In this document: positions 43,654 to 55,524 of the stretch, one piece after another
How positions within the stretch are numbered: the first letter of the stretch is position 1
Layout of the letters: every line of letters starts with the position of its first letter
Origin: Leucosporidium creatinivorum
Taxonomy: Eukaryota > Basidiomycota > Microbotryomycetes > Leucosporidiales > Leucosporidiaceae
DNA length: 64,000 bases
Direction of reading: 5' to 3'
NCBI GenBank assembly: GCA_001600635.1
Contig: BCKL01000004.1
Coordinates: 1,078,904-1,142,903, forward strand
Notes under the pieces: model-generated
Database searches by the model: none
What the model saw: the letters and a program-made list of their open reading frames with translations, nothing else
Told to the model about the DNA's origin: nothing
Made by a program: the position numbers and the translations under genes

Positions 43654-46600
43654 CTAGCCCGACTCCTGCATTGAACCAGCGGCGAGACAGAGGTTGCGAG
43701 TGGTGAATTTGACCTCGAGGACGGGGGTCCGCTTGGTAGCGAGGGAAGCGAGGAGGTCGGCGCTGTTCGAGATGGGAAAGCGAGCGAGGGTCAGCTTTCG
43801 CGCTTGAGAGCCAGGACTACCGCAGCGAGGAGCTGAAGCTGAAAGAGGAAAATCAAACACACCTCTCCTTCTTCTCCTTTTCCCCAAACTTGCCCAACGC
43901 GCCAAACTTGCCTCCCTTCTGCTGGCCCTCCTGCCCTCCCTCCCCATTCCCCAGCGCCATAGCCTGCTTCAACGCCTTCTCCTTCGTCGCCGCCAGACTC
44001 TGTCTCCTACCCACCGCCATCCCCACAGCTCCCTTCGCCGCTCCATTGGCGCCTCCGCCGCCCGAGAGAGGTTCGTCGCTTTCTGGTGGGGCGAGGACGT
44101 CCCATACTCGTACGGTGGCGTCCGAGGAGCCGGAGACGAGGACGGTGGATTCGGCGGAGAAGGAGAGGGAGTGGATCGAGGAGGTGTGGCCCGTCATGGT
44201 CTTGATCTTGCGGCCCGAGGCGAGGTCCCAGAGGTTGATCGTGAGGTCTTCGGCTGTTGAGGAGGAAGTAGGGCGTCAGTAATCGCGGCGTTCAAACGAA
44301 GTGGAGAGGAAAACTCACATCCACTGGCAAGCCATCGTCCATCAGGCGAGATGGCGACACAGCTAACGCTCCCTCGGTGACCGACAAAGACTCGAACGCA
44401 AGTTCCCTTCTGCACGTCCCAAAGGCGACAGGTACGGTCGGAGGATCCAGTAGCGAGATAGAGGGAGTTGGGGTGGAAGCGAACGCACTGCAAAGAGAGA
44501 GAGATCAGCTCGGCGCTTAACACGTCGCGAGTCGAGACAAAGAGAGAGAGGGATCCAGCGACTCACGTTTACATCGCTCAAATGCCCCGCAAAGATCCTC
44601 ACCGCACTAGTCTTATCCGAGCTCCACAACCTCGCCGTCCGATCCCTACTCGCCGTCGCGAAATACACTCCCCTCGGTCCCCACTCGACATCCCACACCG
44701 GTTCCCTATGCCCTCTGTAGGCGACTAGACTGGTGTAAGTCTCCAATGACCAGAGTCGGACAGTCGCGTCTTGCGAGGCGGAGAGGAGGTAGCGAGGAGG
44801 TGCTGAGGCGCCGGGGACGGGGTCGAAGGAGAGGGAGTAGACGGGGCCCGAGTGGCCGATCAGCTTGCGGGAGGTGGGCGCTTCTTTTGTGCGGAGCTTT
44901 TTGAGGTCGTTGGCTGTGGAGAGGGAGTCGCAGAGTCAGTACAGAGCGAGAGCGGAGGGAGGTCGAAGGCGCTGAGGATCAAACGATGTGATATGAGAGT
45001 GGTAGGAGGGTGTCGAGACGGGAGTAGGAGTAGCAGAAAGTCACAACGTACCATCGTGGATCTCATCCGAGTCAAAATCGGTCCTCATTCCTGGCAGCTT
45101 GCCGCCCTTGAGGTTCCACAGGCGGATGTAGCTCTCCGAGAAGCCAGCGGCCATAAGCGTCGAGTCCTCCGAGAAGGTAGTGGTGACGAGGCTGTTGCAC
45201 GGATGCAGGAAAGTCTCGAAGGTCAGCTCTCGACTCCTTCAACTCCGCCGAGCACCTCAATCGCCGACAATCCAACTTACCTCTCCCCAGCATCATGAAT
45301 CGTGAACAAGCACACACTCGGCTTCGCGGCCTCACTCTTCTCCCTCTGCTTCCCAGCACTAGTGACCACCTGCCCGTTCGGTCCTGGCGCGTAAGCCTCC
45401 GCCCCCAGCTTGATCCTCTTCCTCGCCTCCCTAACCTTCTCCACCTCCCTCGCCACATCAATCGTCCTCAGTGTAGTAGGATACGGCGGTAGTTCCGCCG
45501 GGAAGGGGGAGATGAGCTCGGGAAGCCCTCCCTCCGCTTCGGTGCTCATCGTGCCGTCTGCTGCTGTGCCGACGGTGCTCGTAGTCCCATCGGCGAAATC
45601 GGTGGCCAGGGGAGCAGTAGGCTTGGTATCGCCTGCTGCTGGTGCGCTGGGGTCGGTGGGAGCCGGCGTTCCCGTCGCCGAGCCTTCGGCGGTGGTCGTT
45701 CCGTCGCCTGCTGGTGCAGGAGCAGGAGCAGGCGCCGGTGCCCCCTCGTCGTCGCGGACTGCACGAGCAATCTCGCGTTGGAGTTTGGGGTCGAGTGGTG
45801 CAGGACCGAGCTTGAGTTCGTCGAGGGTTTTGGAAGCGCGTTTGGAGCTGAAGTCAGAGGAGAGGCCAAAGTCGGTGGGAGTCTTGGCGGGGGGACCGGG
45901 GACGGCTGTAGGATCAGAAGGTGAGCTACGAGCCTGAGAGCAGGGGAGGGAGCAACCCAAGCTCACCATCGACCTTGACCCTCTCGTTGATGATAGCCAG
46001 CACTCGGTCCCTTCCCCTCGCTTCGGTACCCTCAATCGAGCCAGCGAGTCCACCACCCTGTAGCCAACCGAGCAACAGTCCCCACCCACGCTCCGAAAGC
46101 CGAACATGGTAGCGCTCCTGCCTCCAGCGAGTCGCCTCCTCGCTCTCGCCGACGTGCGAAGCGTTGCGGATGGCTGAGAGCATGCGGACTATGTGAGGGT
46201 CGGAGGCGGAGTGATCGGAGGCGAAGCTGCGATGTCGAGTCGTGTTAGTGCAGAGCGCGAGCTGAGAGGGAGCATCAAAGGCCAAACGCACCGAGCGAGG
46301 AATTGATCGGCTGCTTCGCGGTAGCCGACGAGGACGAGGTCGAGGTAGGAGTGCACGAAGAGTGGTAGCAGAAGAGGGTGCAGTTCTGGTCGGTGAATGT
46401 CGAGAGACTGTAGTAGAAGCGCGGCGAGAGAACAACACGGCGCGTCAGCTGCTGAGCGCGTTCAGAAGCTGTACGAGCTCGGACTCACATGCTCTACAAA
46501 GTTGCTCAGTCCCTCGTAGCCCTTTTCCCAGCTCGGCGGATCAGCGAGCAGCTGTCCTCCAGCTACCGCCTGATCCGGCCTCCTCCTCTGCGGTTGACCA

Positions 46601-46842
46601 GGCTGTTGCGGAGCTGCTCCTGGTGTCCTCGGCTGCGAAGGAGCGTTGCGGTCGGCAAAGTCGTCTAGTCCTACTTGCTTGCCTCCCCCCTGAACAGCGT
46701 TGGAGCCGGGAGAGCCAGCATCGGCAGCGAGGTCGGCGGTTAAGGCGGCAGCTGCCTTGGAGTGGCCTCGTCGGTTGAGGTAGTCGAGGATGGCACGGTA
46801 GGACTGGTCGTTGACGGACCCCTGAGGCTGAGGGGTGCTCAT
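43654..46842 (-). CDS. TAF5: TFIID/SAGA subunit TAF5
   Basis: A scaffold subunit shared by TFIID and SAGA in the nucleus. Start MSTPQPQGSVNDQSYRAILD with LisH motif YLNRRGHSKAAAALTADLA. The TAF5 N-terminal helical domain follows: WEKGYEGLSNFVEH, SLDIHRPELHPLLLPLFVHS, YLDLVLVGYREAADQF, then DPHIVRMLSAIRNASHVGES and SERGWGLLLGWLQGGG. A linker rich in Ala/Pro/Thr (APAPAPAPAGDGTTT) precedes six or seven WD40 repeats: SEDSTLMAAGFSESYIRLWN, LIGHSGPVYSLSFDP, YRGHREPVWDVEWGPRGVYF, TASRDRTARLWSSD, FHPNSLYLATGSSDRTCRLW, GHRGSVSCVAISPDGRWLAS, AEDLTINLWDLASGRKIKTM and SSDATVRVWDVLAPP. The last blade has a Gly/Ala-rich insertion. It ends FTTRNLCLAAGSMQESG, as TAF5 does. About nine exons. 124 bp from SLU7. 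Confidence 0.97.
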
Positions 46843-46966
46843 TCCTGTAGCTAATTCGAGCCTGAGGCGAGCAGCTGAGAATGAGTGACTTGGACGCGGG
46901 CAAGCCTCGAGCGCTCGAGCTGCTCTCACTCCGCCCTACTTCGTCGTCTCAAGGCTCTCGTCAATC

Positions 46967-49392
46967 ATGAGCGGTGAGTGTGTCGACCTGTACAGCTACA
47001 GAATCTTCCTACTGACTCTGCTGTACTCTACAGGCAATGCAAAGCTCTCCCGCGAGGAGTTGTGCGTCCCACCTCTCCCTCATCTCAGCTCGCCACACTG
47101 TACTCACGCTTCCTGCTCTCCCTACAGCCGTCGTCAGAAGGATCTCGAGGCTGCTCGTAAAGCTGGAACTGCTGCCCCCGCCATCGACGAGGATGGCAAG
47201 GCTATCAACCCGCATATCCCAGGTGCGGCCCTCTCAGCTCCTCTCTGCTGCTCGTCTGTAGCCTTACTGACGATGGCGATCAAACAGAGTTCATGGCCGT
47301 CGCTCCTTGGTACATCAGCCAAGGTGGTGGTCCATCTCTCAAGCATCAGAAAGTGAGTGCTAGCCGGCTGCCCTTCTCCTCCTCGCGCTGTAGCTGACTG
47401 CGTTCCCACAGGCTCCCGAATACAACGCCGACCCCAACAAGCTTCAAGAGCGATTCGACCGAGGCGCCAAAGTCGTACGTGGCCCTCCTTGCTCGGCTCG
47501 CTCGCCTCCGAAGCTGACCTTCGCGCTCGCTCTCTCATAGGGTCCCGCTGCCACCAAATTCCGCAAAGGAGCCTGCACCAACTGCGGAGCAATGACCCAC
47601 AAAGTCAAGGACTGCCTCGAGCGCCCTCGCAAGATTGGCGCCAAGTTCACGGGCAAGAACATCGCCGCCGACGAGGTCATCCACGACGATTCTCGGGGGT
47701 TGAACGGCATGGAAGGGATGGGAGATTTCGACGCCAAGAGGGACCGATGGGATGGGTATGATCCGGCGAGTCATAAGGCGGTGGTGCAGGAGCATGAGGC
47801 GCTGGAAGAGGCGAGGAGGAAGTTGAGGGAGGAGGCGATTGATGCTGGAGCAGCCGGGGCGGACGAGAAGGCGATGAAGAAGCTGGCCAAGGCGGGCAAG
47901 GGCAAGAAGAAGAAGCAGGACGACGATGACGATTTCGGCAGCTCGGACGAGAGTGATGGCGAGGCGGGAGCGGGCGACGATGAGGACAAGTACGCCGAGG
48001 GCGCCGACGTTGCGGGACAGAGGCTCGATACCAAGACTCGAGTCACGGTGCGCAACCTCCGTATTCGTGAGGACACGGCCAAGTACCTCATGAACCTCGA
48101 CCTCGAGTCGGCCTACTACGACCCCAAGACCCGTTCGATGCGAGAGGCGCCCGTCTCTGATGTTCGACCAGAGGATGTACGTTATTCGCCTTCTCGTCTC
48201 CTTTGCATATGCTGACCATCCCTTCCCACCACAGGCCGTCTTCGCCGGCGACAACTTTGCCCGACACTCGGGCGGCGCGACCGAAGTCCAACGACTCCAA
48301 CTCTTCGCCTGGCAATCCGAGCAACGCGGCAACGACGTCCACATCAACTCGAACCCCACGCAATCCCACCTCCTGCATCGCGAGTTCTTGGAGAAGAAGG
48401 AGGCGTTGAAGGAGACGAGCTCGGCGTCCATCTTGGAAAAGTATGGAGGCGAGAAGTATTTGGAGAGGGTGCCGAAGGAGTTGCTGGGTGGGCAGACGGA
48501 GGATTATGTCGAGTATTCGAGGACGGGTCAGGTTGTCAAGGGTAGAGAGAGGGCAAAGGCGAGGTCTAAGTACGATGAGGATGGTGAGTGCGCGCTCGGC
48601 GCTCGCCCTTCCTTCGCTCGAGCTCAGCTGACCTTCTTTTTTCTCACGCCACTCTCTACTTCCACGCCACTTCCTCTCTGCAACGCCTATCCCTGCTCTC
48701 TTCGCCCCTCTTCACCGCTCGTCGTTCGCCCCCCTCCCCCTTCCCTCGCCTCTCCCGCCCACCACCAGTCTACCCCGGCAACCACACCTCCGTCTGGGGC
48801 TCCTACTACAACGCCCAAACCGGCATCTGGGGCTTCGCCTGCTGTCACTCCTCCGTCAAAAACTCCTACTGCGCAGGCCAAGCCTCCATCGAAGCAGCCA
48901 AAGCCGAAGCTGCCGGTGGACTCGGCTTGCTCACGGCGCCCCCAGGAGGAGCAGAGGCGCCGGACAATAGGAGTTTGTTGCAGATCAAGATGGATAAGGA
49001 GGCGGAGGAGAAGAGGGTCGAGAAGGAGAAGAGAAAGAGGAAGGCCGAGGGTGGGGCTGATGAGGAGGAGGAGGGGAGTAGGAAGAAGAAGGATGATAAG
49101 GAGAAGGATAAGGGGTTCGGGGCTGCTGTTACCGATGCCGAGATGGGTGCGTTTCTCTCTCCATCCCTCCTCCCTCTTCCCTGTTGAATCGTTCACCTAC
49201 GCTTCGGCGCTCGCTTTGCCTTCGTCTCGCCCTCGCCCTCGCCCTCGCCGTCTCGTGCTCCTTGGTCGCTCGACAATTCACTGACCTTTTCATATCCCCT
49301 CACTACGAGCAGAAGAGTACCACAAGACTCGCGACCAACGCTTCGACGACCCAATGGCCCAAGTCAGCAAGGACGAGCTGCTTCCTATGTGA
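46967..49392 (+). CDS. SLU7: Pre-mRNA splicing factor SLU7
   Basis: A second-step splicing factor that helps select the 3' splice site. The first exon codes only seven bases (ATGAGCG), then [10 protein letters not shown] and [17 protein letters not shown]. Conserved blocks: [40 protein letters not shown], the CCHC zinc knuckle [139 protein letters not shown], then [20 protein letters not shown] and [20 protein letters not shown] Lys/Glu-rich tail leads to [20 protein letters not shown] and LPM. Eight or so exons. Full-length and intact. Confidence 0.98.
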
Positions 49393-50589
49393 TTGAGATG
49401 GCGTGTCGTACTCCGACATAGGAGTGTAACATACTTGTTTGTTCGTCTCAGATGAGTCAGAGCCGAGTGATTGAGCGCGAGAGATGCGAGCAAGGGCTTT
49501 GAAGCCGCTTTCTGGGAGGAGTCCGTGGCGGAGATTGGAGCTGACAGCTACGAGGAAATTGTGCAGACCTCGCAAAGCTCTTCCCGACAGCTTCGTATGG
49601 GTGGGCTGTGGTGACTGTTTCCTGGATCGTGAGTGGCAGAGCAGCCTCCTTCGACCCCCGGCGCCGAGCACCGAGCTGACTCTCCCTCCACTCTGCTCGC
49701 CCGGGACGGCTCCTTGACTCAGCCATTGGTCAAGCGTGCTACTTGCATGGTCCTCATCAACGCTTCAGGCAAGACTCCCAACGTCTGGTTCTCGCCGCGT
49801 TTCCTCGCACTTCTTACGCCGAGCGCTCGGCTGACCCCGCCTCCAACTCAGCCTGGCTCCGACAGACCTCTCTTCCGCTTCATGCTAGGCTTTATCGAGT
49901 CGGTTTTTTTCCGGGCGCAGGTCGTTCTCCTGCCTCTCCCCGAGCTCCTGGATCGCCTGCTGACCCCCCGCCGTCTTCGCCGAGCACAGATGTTCTTCTT
50001 TTCGACCTTCTACAACAAGACCCAGTTCGCCGCGCGTGGCTTCATCATCTACAATAACTTTCAGATAGTAGGTCGATGATTTGCTTGCTGTTGATTTGTA
50101 TCGCTCTGCAGCCTTTCGAGGCGCCTTCTCGCTTTCGCCGAAGCCAACTCTTTCGTTTTCCTCGAGCAACGAGAACGAGCTCGTGTTACAGCTTTTTGAA
50201 CGTGAGTAAACCCTTCATTCGCCTTCTTGTCTGCTGCGTTACACCGATCATCGAAGCACACGGACCATCGTTCGGCGCACCCACCCCTTGCCTCCGACCG
50301 CGACGACCGCGCGTCTTTCTTGCTCCTCCCACGTCTTGCTCGCTGTCTTCTCGTTTCCCTGTACGATGCAGTAACAGCTTCTTCGAGTTGTCTACTCGGG
50401 TATATACCTCCCTCTCGACTTCCCCTTCTCCGGCTCCCTGCTCAGGTGAGCAAGCGAGGAGAAAAAAGCATTTGGAGGGGTTGACCGGCTTCTCCCACAG
50501 GTAGCAGCGCAACACACCACATTCGTTTCATCACTACAATCGCCTGCACCTTCTCCTCCGCCGACTTCTCGCCCTTCTCCTCCGCAATT
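49393..50589. other. Intergenic between SLU7 and a membrane protein gene, containing a transporter relic
   Basis: 1.2 kb. Its middle holds a rearranged relic of the Dal5-type permease (separate entry). The last 500 bp (50070-50589) presumably holds the promoter and 5' UTR of the next gene; no other gene is supported. Confidence 0.6.
49590..50065 (+). pseudogene. Rearranged relic of the neighbouring Dal5-type permease gene
   Basis: Two blocks match the intact permease (minus strand, 52982-55524) but in swapped order. Block 1 (about 49590-49840) resembles its C-terminal exons near 53200-53460 (GGCTGTGGTGACTGTTTCCT, then GTCAAGCGTGCTACTTGCAT). Block 2 (about 49870-50065) resembles its N-terminal exons near 54560-54770 (CGCTTCATGCTAGGCTTTAT, then GACCTTCTACAACAAGACCC). 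Exons and introns are both retained, so it came from DNA, not from mRNA. The exon fragments no longer form a transporter. The tail-then-head order suggests the junction of an old tandem array that later shrank. Confidence 0.75.
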
Positions 50590-52402
50590 ATGCCCTCGAA
50601 TGGGACGGTCTTCCTCGTCGCCATCGTCGTCCCGACCTCAGCGGTGTTGATCATTGTCACATGGAGCATCTTCATGTACATCAAGTTCCGGGCCCTCGTT
50701 CGCGCCCATCCCGCCGCCGCTCGCGATGTCGCCGAGCAACCTCCTCAATCCAGCCTCGCCGGTCGCCGAACGAGCAAGCTGCTGGAGCACATCATGCTTC
50801 CTCCTCGTCCTTCATCTCCCACCTTCACCATCCAAACGGGCGTCAGTCGCAACGGCTCGAGGGTCCTCGTCCGTGGTCCAGGACGCCGAAGCAGCAGCAG
50901 GCGCCGAGGAGGGGAAAAGACGCCGAAGCCGGAAAGGGCGAGGAAGGTCGCTGCTTGGGGAACGGGAGATGATGGAGACCACCCGCAAGGAGGCAATGTA
51001 GACAGCTACGGCTACGCTGTACAAGGATTCGCCTCGTCCTCCCACCTCCGGCACTACTCCGCCGCCATTCCCTCCATTCAGCCCACCTCCCCCTTCCAGC
51101 CAGACTTTAACAACTCCATTCGACGTCGCAACAGCACTTGGCACGAACACGACCTCGTCATCCTCAGCACCACCGCACCAACTCCTCCGCCGGTCGTCAT
51201 CTTCTCCCCCCTCGGCGAACGACCGCACTTTGGCGCTCGCATCAGCTCGAGCGAGGGTGGGCATATCGAAGCTGGTGGCGCAGGGAGTCAAGAGAGTGGC
51301 TGCGAGGCAAATGGGCTGCTGGCAGGGACGAGGACGGAGCAGGAGCAGATGGAGGCCGAGGCGGAGGAAGACGATTTTCGCCGGTATTCGGCCTACACCG
51401 CGCTGGACATGGCGCAGGGCAGCTCAGCCGACAGCATTCGCATGGCCGAAGGAGGACAGGTGGAGGCAAGCAGATCTAGGCACCTGAAAGACTCGACGCC
51501 GCCTTTCGTCGAATCGCCGAGGGCGATGTCGGTCCACAGCAGGCGCCAGCACACCATCACCGTCGACATACCACCGCCCGTTCCTCCCCGTAGCTTGTCT
51601 CTACACCTCAACTCGCCCGCGCACACCTCCATGCAGCGTTTCGACCCGCCACTTTCCCCCTCCTCTCGCTACTCTTCGAGATCCGCTCTCCCTGGCCAAT
51701 ATCGAGATCGCACTTCGACCTACACCCACTCCCATCATCAACTCTACACTTTACCCAATCCCAATCGACTCTCCGTCGCCTCCATCTCCACCGACCACTC
51801 ACATACGGAGCGCGGTCGCGAGAGCTTCCGACAGTCGACTGGGCCTCCCTCCGGTGAAGCTGCACCCTCTCGCCACCACTCGCTCGGCCCCTCACCCTCC
51901 AATCGACTCTCCTACCCTTCCTCCTCTCCATTCGCGCTCCATCGAGCTCGCTCGGACCCACCCCACGACGCTCCTCGAACGAGTCGAGACGGCGCCTCGG
52001 ACGAGGGCGACCTCACTTCCAACACCTTCGGCGTCTCCTACCTTCAGCCACGGCTCTCTCGGTCTATGAGCCCGGATGCTCTAGAGGAGTTGGAGTTGGT
52101 CGCATCAAACTTTGAGGCGGCGAAGGCCTCGCTGCTCACATCTTACGGGGAACCCAAGCTCGCCTCTGCCATTCGGCCTACGCTGTGGATGAGCCGAGAA
52201 GATAGCAGCGGAACCCTTCCCGATCGAGCTCCTCTAGACGAGGCCGCTATGCTCAAGGTATGCGTCTCAGCCGTTTGGGGCAACGCTTCGGTGCTCGGCG
52301 CTGACCTTGCCTCGCCTGCAGCTCGTCAACCCGGATCATCATCTTAAGGAGTCCAGTTCATCATCTTCTATTACTCAATCTCGATTGAACGCTCGAGTGT
52401 AA
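50590..52402 (+). CDS. Hypothetical single-pass membrane protein
   Basis: Not recognised. Start MPSNGTVFLVAIVVPTSAVL, with one strong transmembrane segment VLIIVTWSIFMYIKF near residues 5-35, followed by a long Ser/Pro/Arg-rich, probably cytosolic, region. Notable short motifs: PPPVPPRS (SH3-ligand-like) and SRSMSPDALEELELVASNFE with AAKASLLTSYGEPKL near the end, which looks helical. A final intron (about 52258-52320, GTATGC to CCTGCAG) is likely; splicing gives the ending LVNPDHHLKESSSSSITQSR and LNARV, stop at 52400-52402. Without it the frame ends at 52347. The layout resembles fungal cell-surface or polarity adaptors, but I assign no function. Confidence 0.72.
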
Positions 52403-52981
52403 TCCCATCTCAGTCTACAGCGCTTTTCCTGCGCCGAGGCGAACGAGCGCCGCGGCTTAAAACCGAGCGGAATGCTGCTCGAAGCTCCCTCGTGATCGCG
52501 TTCATGCTGGATCGTACATGACAGACCACGTCTGGTGTGACTGAAGTACAGCACTTGGTGAGTGCCGCGCAGGAACGCGCGCCGCTGTGCGAGTCCGCCG
52601 AGCAGACTGGCCCCAGGCAAAGAGCTCACTGATGAACAGCCACTTCCACCCAGAGATGCCGTGCATGCCATCCAACTTGAAGCTGGCGACGGCGAGAGGC
52701 CGCCTAACGCACTGCCGACTGTGTAAGAGGGAGGTTGGTGCCGCCATGACAGATCACTAGTAGCGAAGCGAGGGGTGGCTGCTGAGCCGCTAGACGCTCT
52801 TATAGGTCCATAGTCGGGCTCATGAATCTGTGCAGAACGTACCGGGACGACGAAGCCGCTTCAGAGCAGCGGCGCTGCCTCGAAGGTGGAGGATGAGACC
52901 AAAACCGAGTCGATTGCCTTTGAACCTAATACTACAGACCGAATGAAACCACGGCGAGTCCTGACGTCTAGTCTCAAACGT
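52403..52981. other. Intergenic with a permease fragment
   Basis: 579 bp between the membrane-protein gene and the 3' end of the Dal5-type permease. Holds a fragment duplicated from that permease (next entry). Nothing else is seen. Confidence 0.6.
52555..52710 (-). pseudogene. Fragment duplicated from the Dal5-type permease (one exon and flanks)
   Basis: Near-identical over about 150 bp to 54290-54440 of the intact gene, on the same strand. It encodes the stretch FKLDGMHGISGWKWLFISEL plus part of the following intron (AGCTCTTTGCCTGGGGCCAG). It is a second, separate remnant from the one at 49590-50065, and too short to be functional. Confidence 0.75.
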
Positions 52982-55524
52982 CTAGAGCAAGTACCTGAAG
53001 CCACCAGCGAGCTGGCGTTGAGTAGGGGCTCCTCTAGCCGAGATATCGCCGCGAGCGAGCTCGGCGTTCTTCCTCTGGAGGTAGAAGCGCGTGGCGAAGG
53101 CGAAGACGATGGCGAGGGCAGAAGCTGCGAGGTTGAGCGAGAAGGCGTTGAAATAACGAGGCGGGGCCTTGTAGAGGTAAGGGGTCCTGTAGGGAGGGAG
53201 CCGAAGAGTCAGCCGAGCGCTTGGCGCAAGTGAGAGCGAAAAGCGGCGAAAAGCTCACCAGACGTTGGGTGTGTTGCATGATGCGTTGATGAGAGCAATG
53301 CAAGTAGCACGCTTGACCGACGGTTGAGTTAAGGAGCCGGCCTGGGGGAGCAGAGTGGGGAAGGAGTTAGGTCGGTGCTCGGCGCCGGGGGTCGGAGGAG
53401 GCTGTTCTGGCACTCACGATCCAGGAAAGAGTCACCACAGCACTTCCATAAAGAGTGGTGGGTAGCAACATCATCGCAAAGTCTGTGGAAAGGTCACAGG
53501 TCAGCCCAGACCTCGAGGGGCGCCCTCAAAAGCCATCGCCGAGACTTACAGCGAGCGCCAGTGTTGAGAGTCGAGATAGCGATGGCGTTCGCGACGACAG
53601 CTAGGCCAAGGGGAATAGCAATGTGCCAGAACCGTTCTTGCGTCTTATCAGAGTGCCAGCCATTGATGACCTTCGGAAGGAAAAACAAGATGAGAAGGAG
53701 AGGGTCACAAGAAGGAGGGAGTGAGGTCAGTAGGATGAAGGCTGAGAATGTCTCGATGAGCACACATACCATGACAATAGAAGCGAGAAGGTAAGGGGGA
53801 GCGGTGAGAACGAGCGTGATGTTGCCTGAGGGACGGGGGAAGGTCAGCTTCGGCGAAGGCTAAAACTCGAGCTGGAGACTGACGACTGTAGCCGAGAGTA
53901 CCGACGACCGAGGGGAAGAAGGAGACGACGGCAGCAGCGATGTAGGTCTGTAGAAGTAGTGTGATGGGTCAGATCCCGTCCTCGTATACCTTCCTCGATC
54001 TATCGCCGAACTCACGCAGTAGAGGATGCCCATGAGAAGCCAGGTCTTGGGATCGGTGACGGCCATGATGAAAGCCCTTCCAGCGCCGATCTCACTCGCA
54101 TCGTCGGAGGCACCTTGCTCGCGAGCCAAGTTATGCAAGACGAGAGCGCGCTCCTCCTCGGTGAGCTTTTTGAAGGTCGAGGGCTTGTTGGGCAGGAAGG
54201 AGGCGATGGCACCGGCGAGGCCAACAGTGGCGACTCCCTCGACTGGTAGCGAGATGTTGGTCAGTACTGCAGACTCCGGAGAACGCTGCACAGAAACGCG
54301 CGCCGCTGTGCGAGTCCGCCGAGCAGACTGGCCCCAGGCAAAGAGCTCACTGATGAACAGCCACTTCCACCCAGAGATGCCGTGCATGCCATCCAACTTG
54401 AAGATGGCGATGGCGAAGAGGCCGCCGAACGCGTTACCTGAGTACAGAAGCGAGAGAGGTAGGAAGAGGAGAAACGTATCAGCTTCGGCGCGGACCAAAT
54501 CGATCTCTTGAAGGCCAGGAGAGCGTCCCAGAGCCATGACGACCAGGGAGAGGGAGGCTTACCAAGTTGAGATCCAGTGTAGAGGATGGAAACACGAGTG
54601 GCGAACTGTGTCTTGTTGTAGAAGGTCGAAAGGAAGAACATCTATGCTCGGCGAAGACGGCGGGGGGTCAGCAGGCGATCCAGGAGCTCGGGGAGAGGCA
54701 GGAGAACGAACTGCGCCCGGAAAAAAAACCGATTCGATAAACCCTAGCATGAAGCGGCAGACCACCAAACCAGCAAAGTTGTGAACGCCGGCCGTGATCG
54801 CCGAAAGAGCTCCCCAAAGGGCCATGGCTCCGCAGATGTAGAGGCCGGGGCGAGCGATCTTGGAAGCAATCATGTTGGATGGTACTTGCATGAGGATGTC
54901 TGCGAGAGGTGTAGCGTGTTAGCTTGGTGCGCGACAGAGCAGCGCAAGGTGCGGCGCGAGGGCTCGGCGCCAGAGCTCGGTGCTTCCGCACCGAGCGCTG
55001 TCGAGTCTTTGAGGATACTCACATCCGACAAAGAGGAACGAGATACACATTTGGTACTCGACGGGGGTGAGCTTGAGGTCCACGGTAATACCAGCGAGCT
55101 TGGCGGCGCTGAGGACGAGCAGCCGAGGTCAGCGACGAGCCAAGGAGCAGTGGACGACATGCAGTGACCTACGCGATGTTCTGCCGGTCGAGGTAGTTGA
55201 AGATGTACATCACTGTCGTTCCGGACCATCACACAGGTCAGCTAATCGACTCGTTGCGGAGGAGACTTCCGAACGGCGCTAGCCTGCTCCCGCTCCTTGG
55301 CGGCGACAGGATGGCGAGAGCAACTCACAGATCATAGCAGGCATGATGTACAAGTCGAGCTTCCAGGTAGCGCTCCTCTTGATGGCCTTGAGCTCATCCT
55401 CGGTCTTGCTTGCGAGGATGGCGGGGAGGGGAATCTCTTGATGAGTTTCAGCGGCGTAGCCCTTCTCCTCGTAGGAGGTGGTCGCTTTGATGTCGGACAT
55501 GGAGCCGTTGACGTTGGTGGCCAT
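52982..55524 (-). CDS. MFS transporter of the allantoate permease (Dal5/anion:cation symporter) family
   Basis: A proton-coupled plasma-membrane permease; relatives take up allantoate, ureidosuccinate, nicotinate or other carboxylates. Start MATNVNGSMSDIKATTSYEE, then a lead into the first helix (ATWKLDLYIMPAMI). Signature motifs: YIFNYLDRQNIA, YQMCISFLFVGYILMQVPSN, IASKIARPGLYICGAMALWG, GLVVCRFMLGFIESVFFPG, FFLSTFYNKTQFATRVSILY, FKLDGMHGISGWKWLFI, EGVATVGLAGAIASFLPNKP, KLTEEERALVLHNLAREQGA, DPKTWLLMGILYC, SFFPSVVGTLGYSNITLVLT, GWHSDKTQERFWHIAIPLGL, TPYLYKAPPRYFNAFSLNLA. It ends GGFRYLL, typical of the family. More than ten exons. Substrate unknown. Two relics of this gene lie beside it. Confidence 0.94.
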
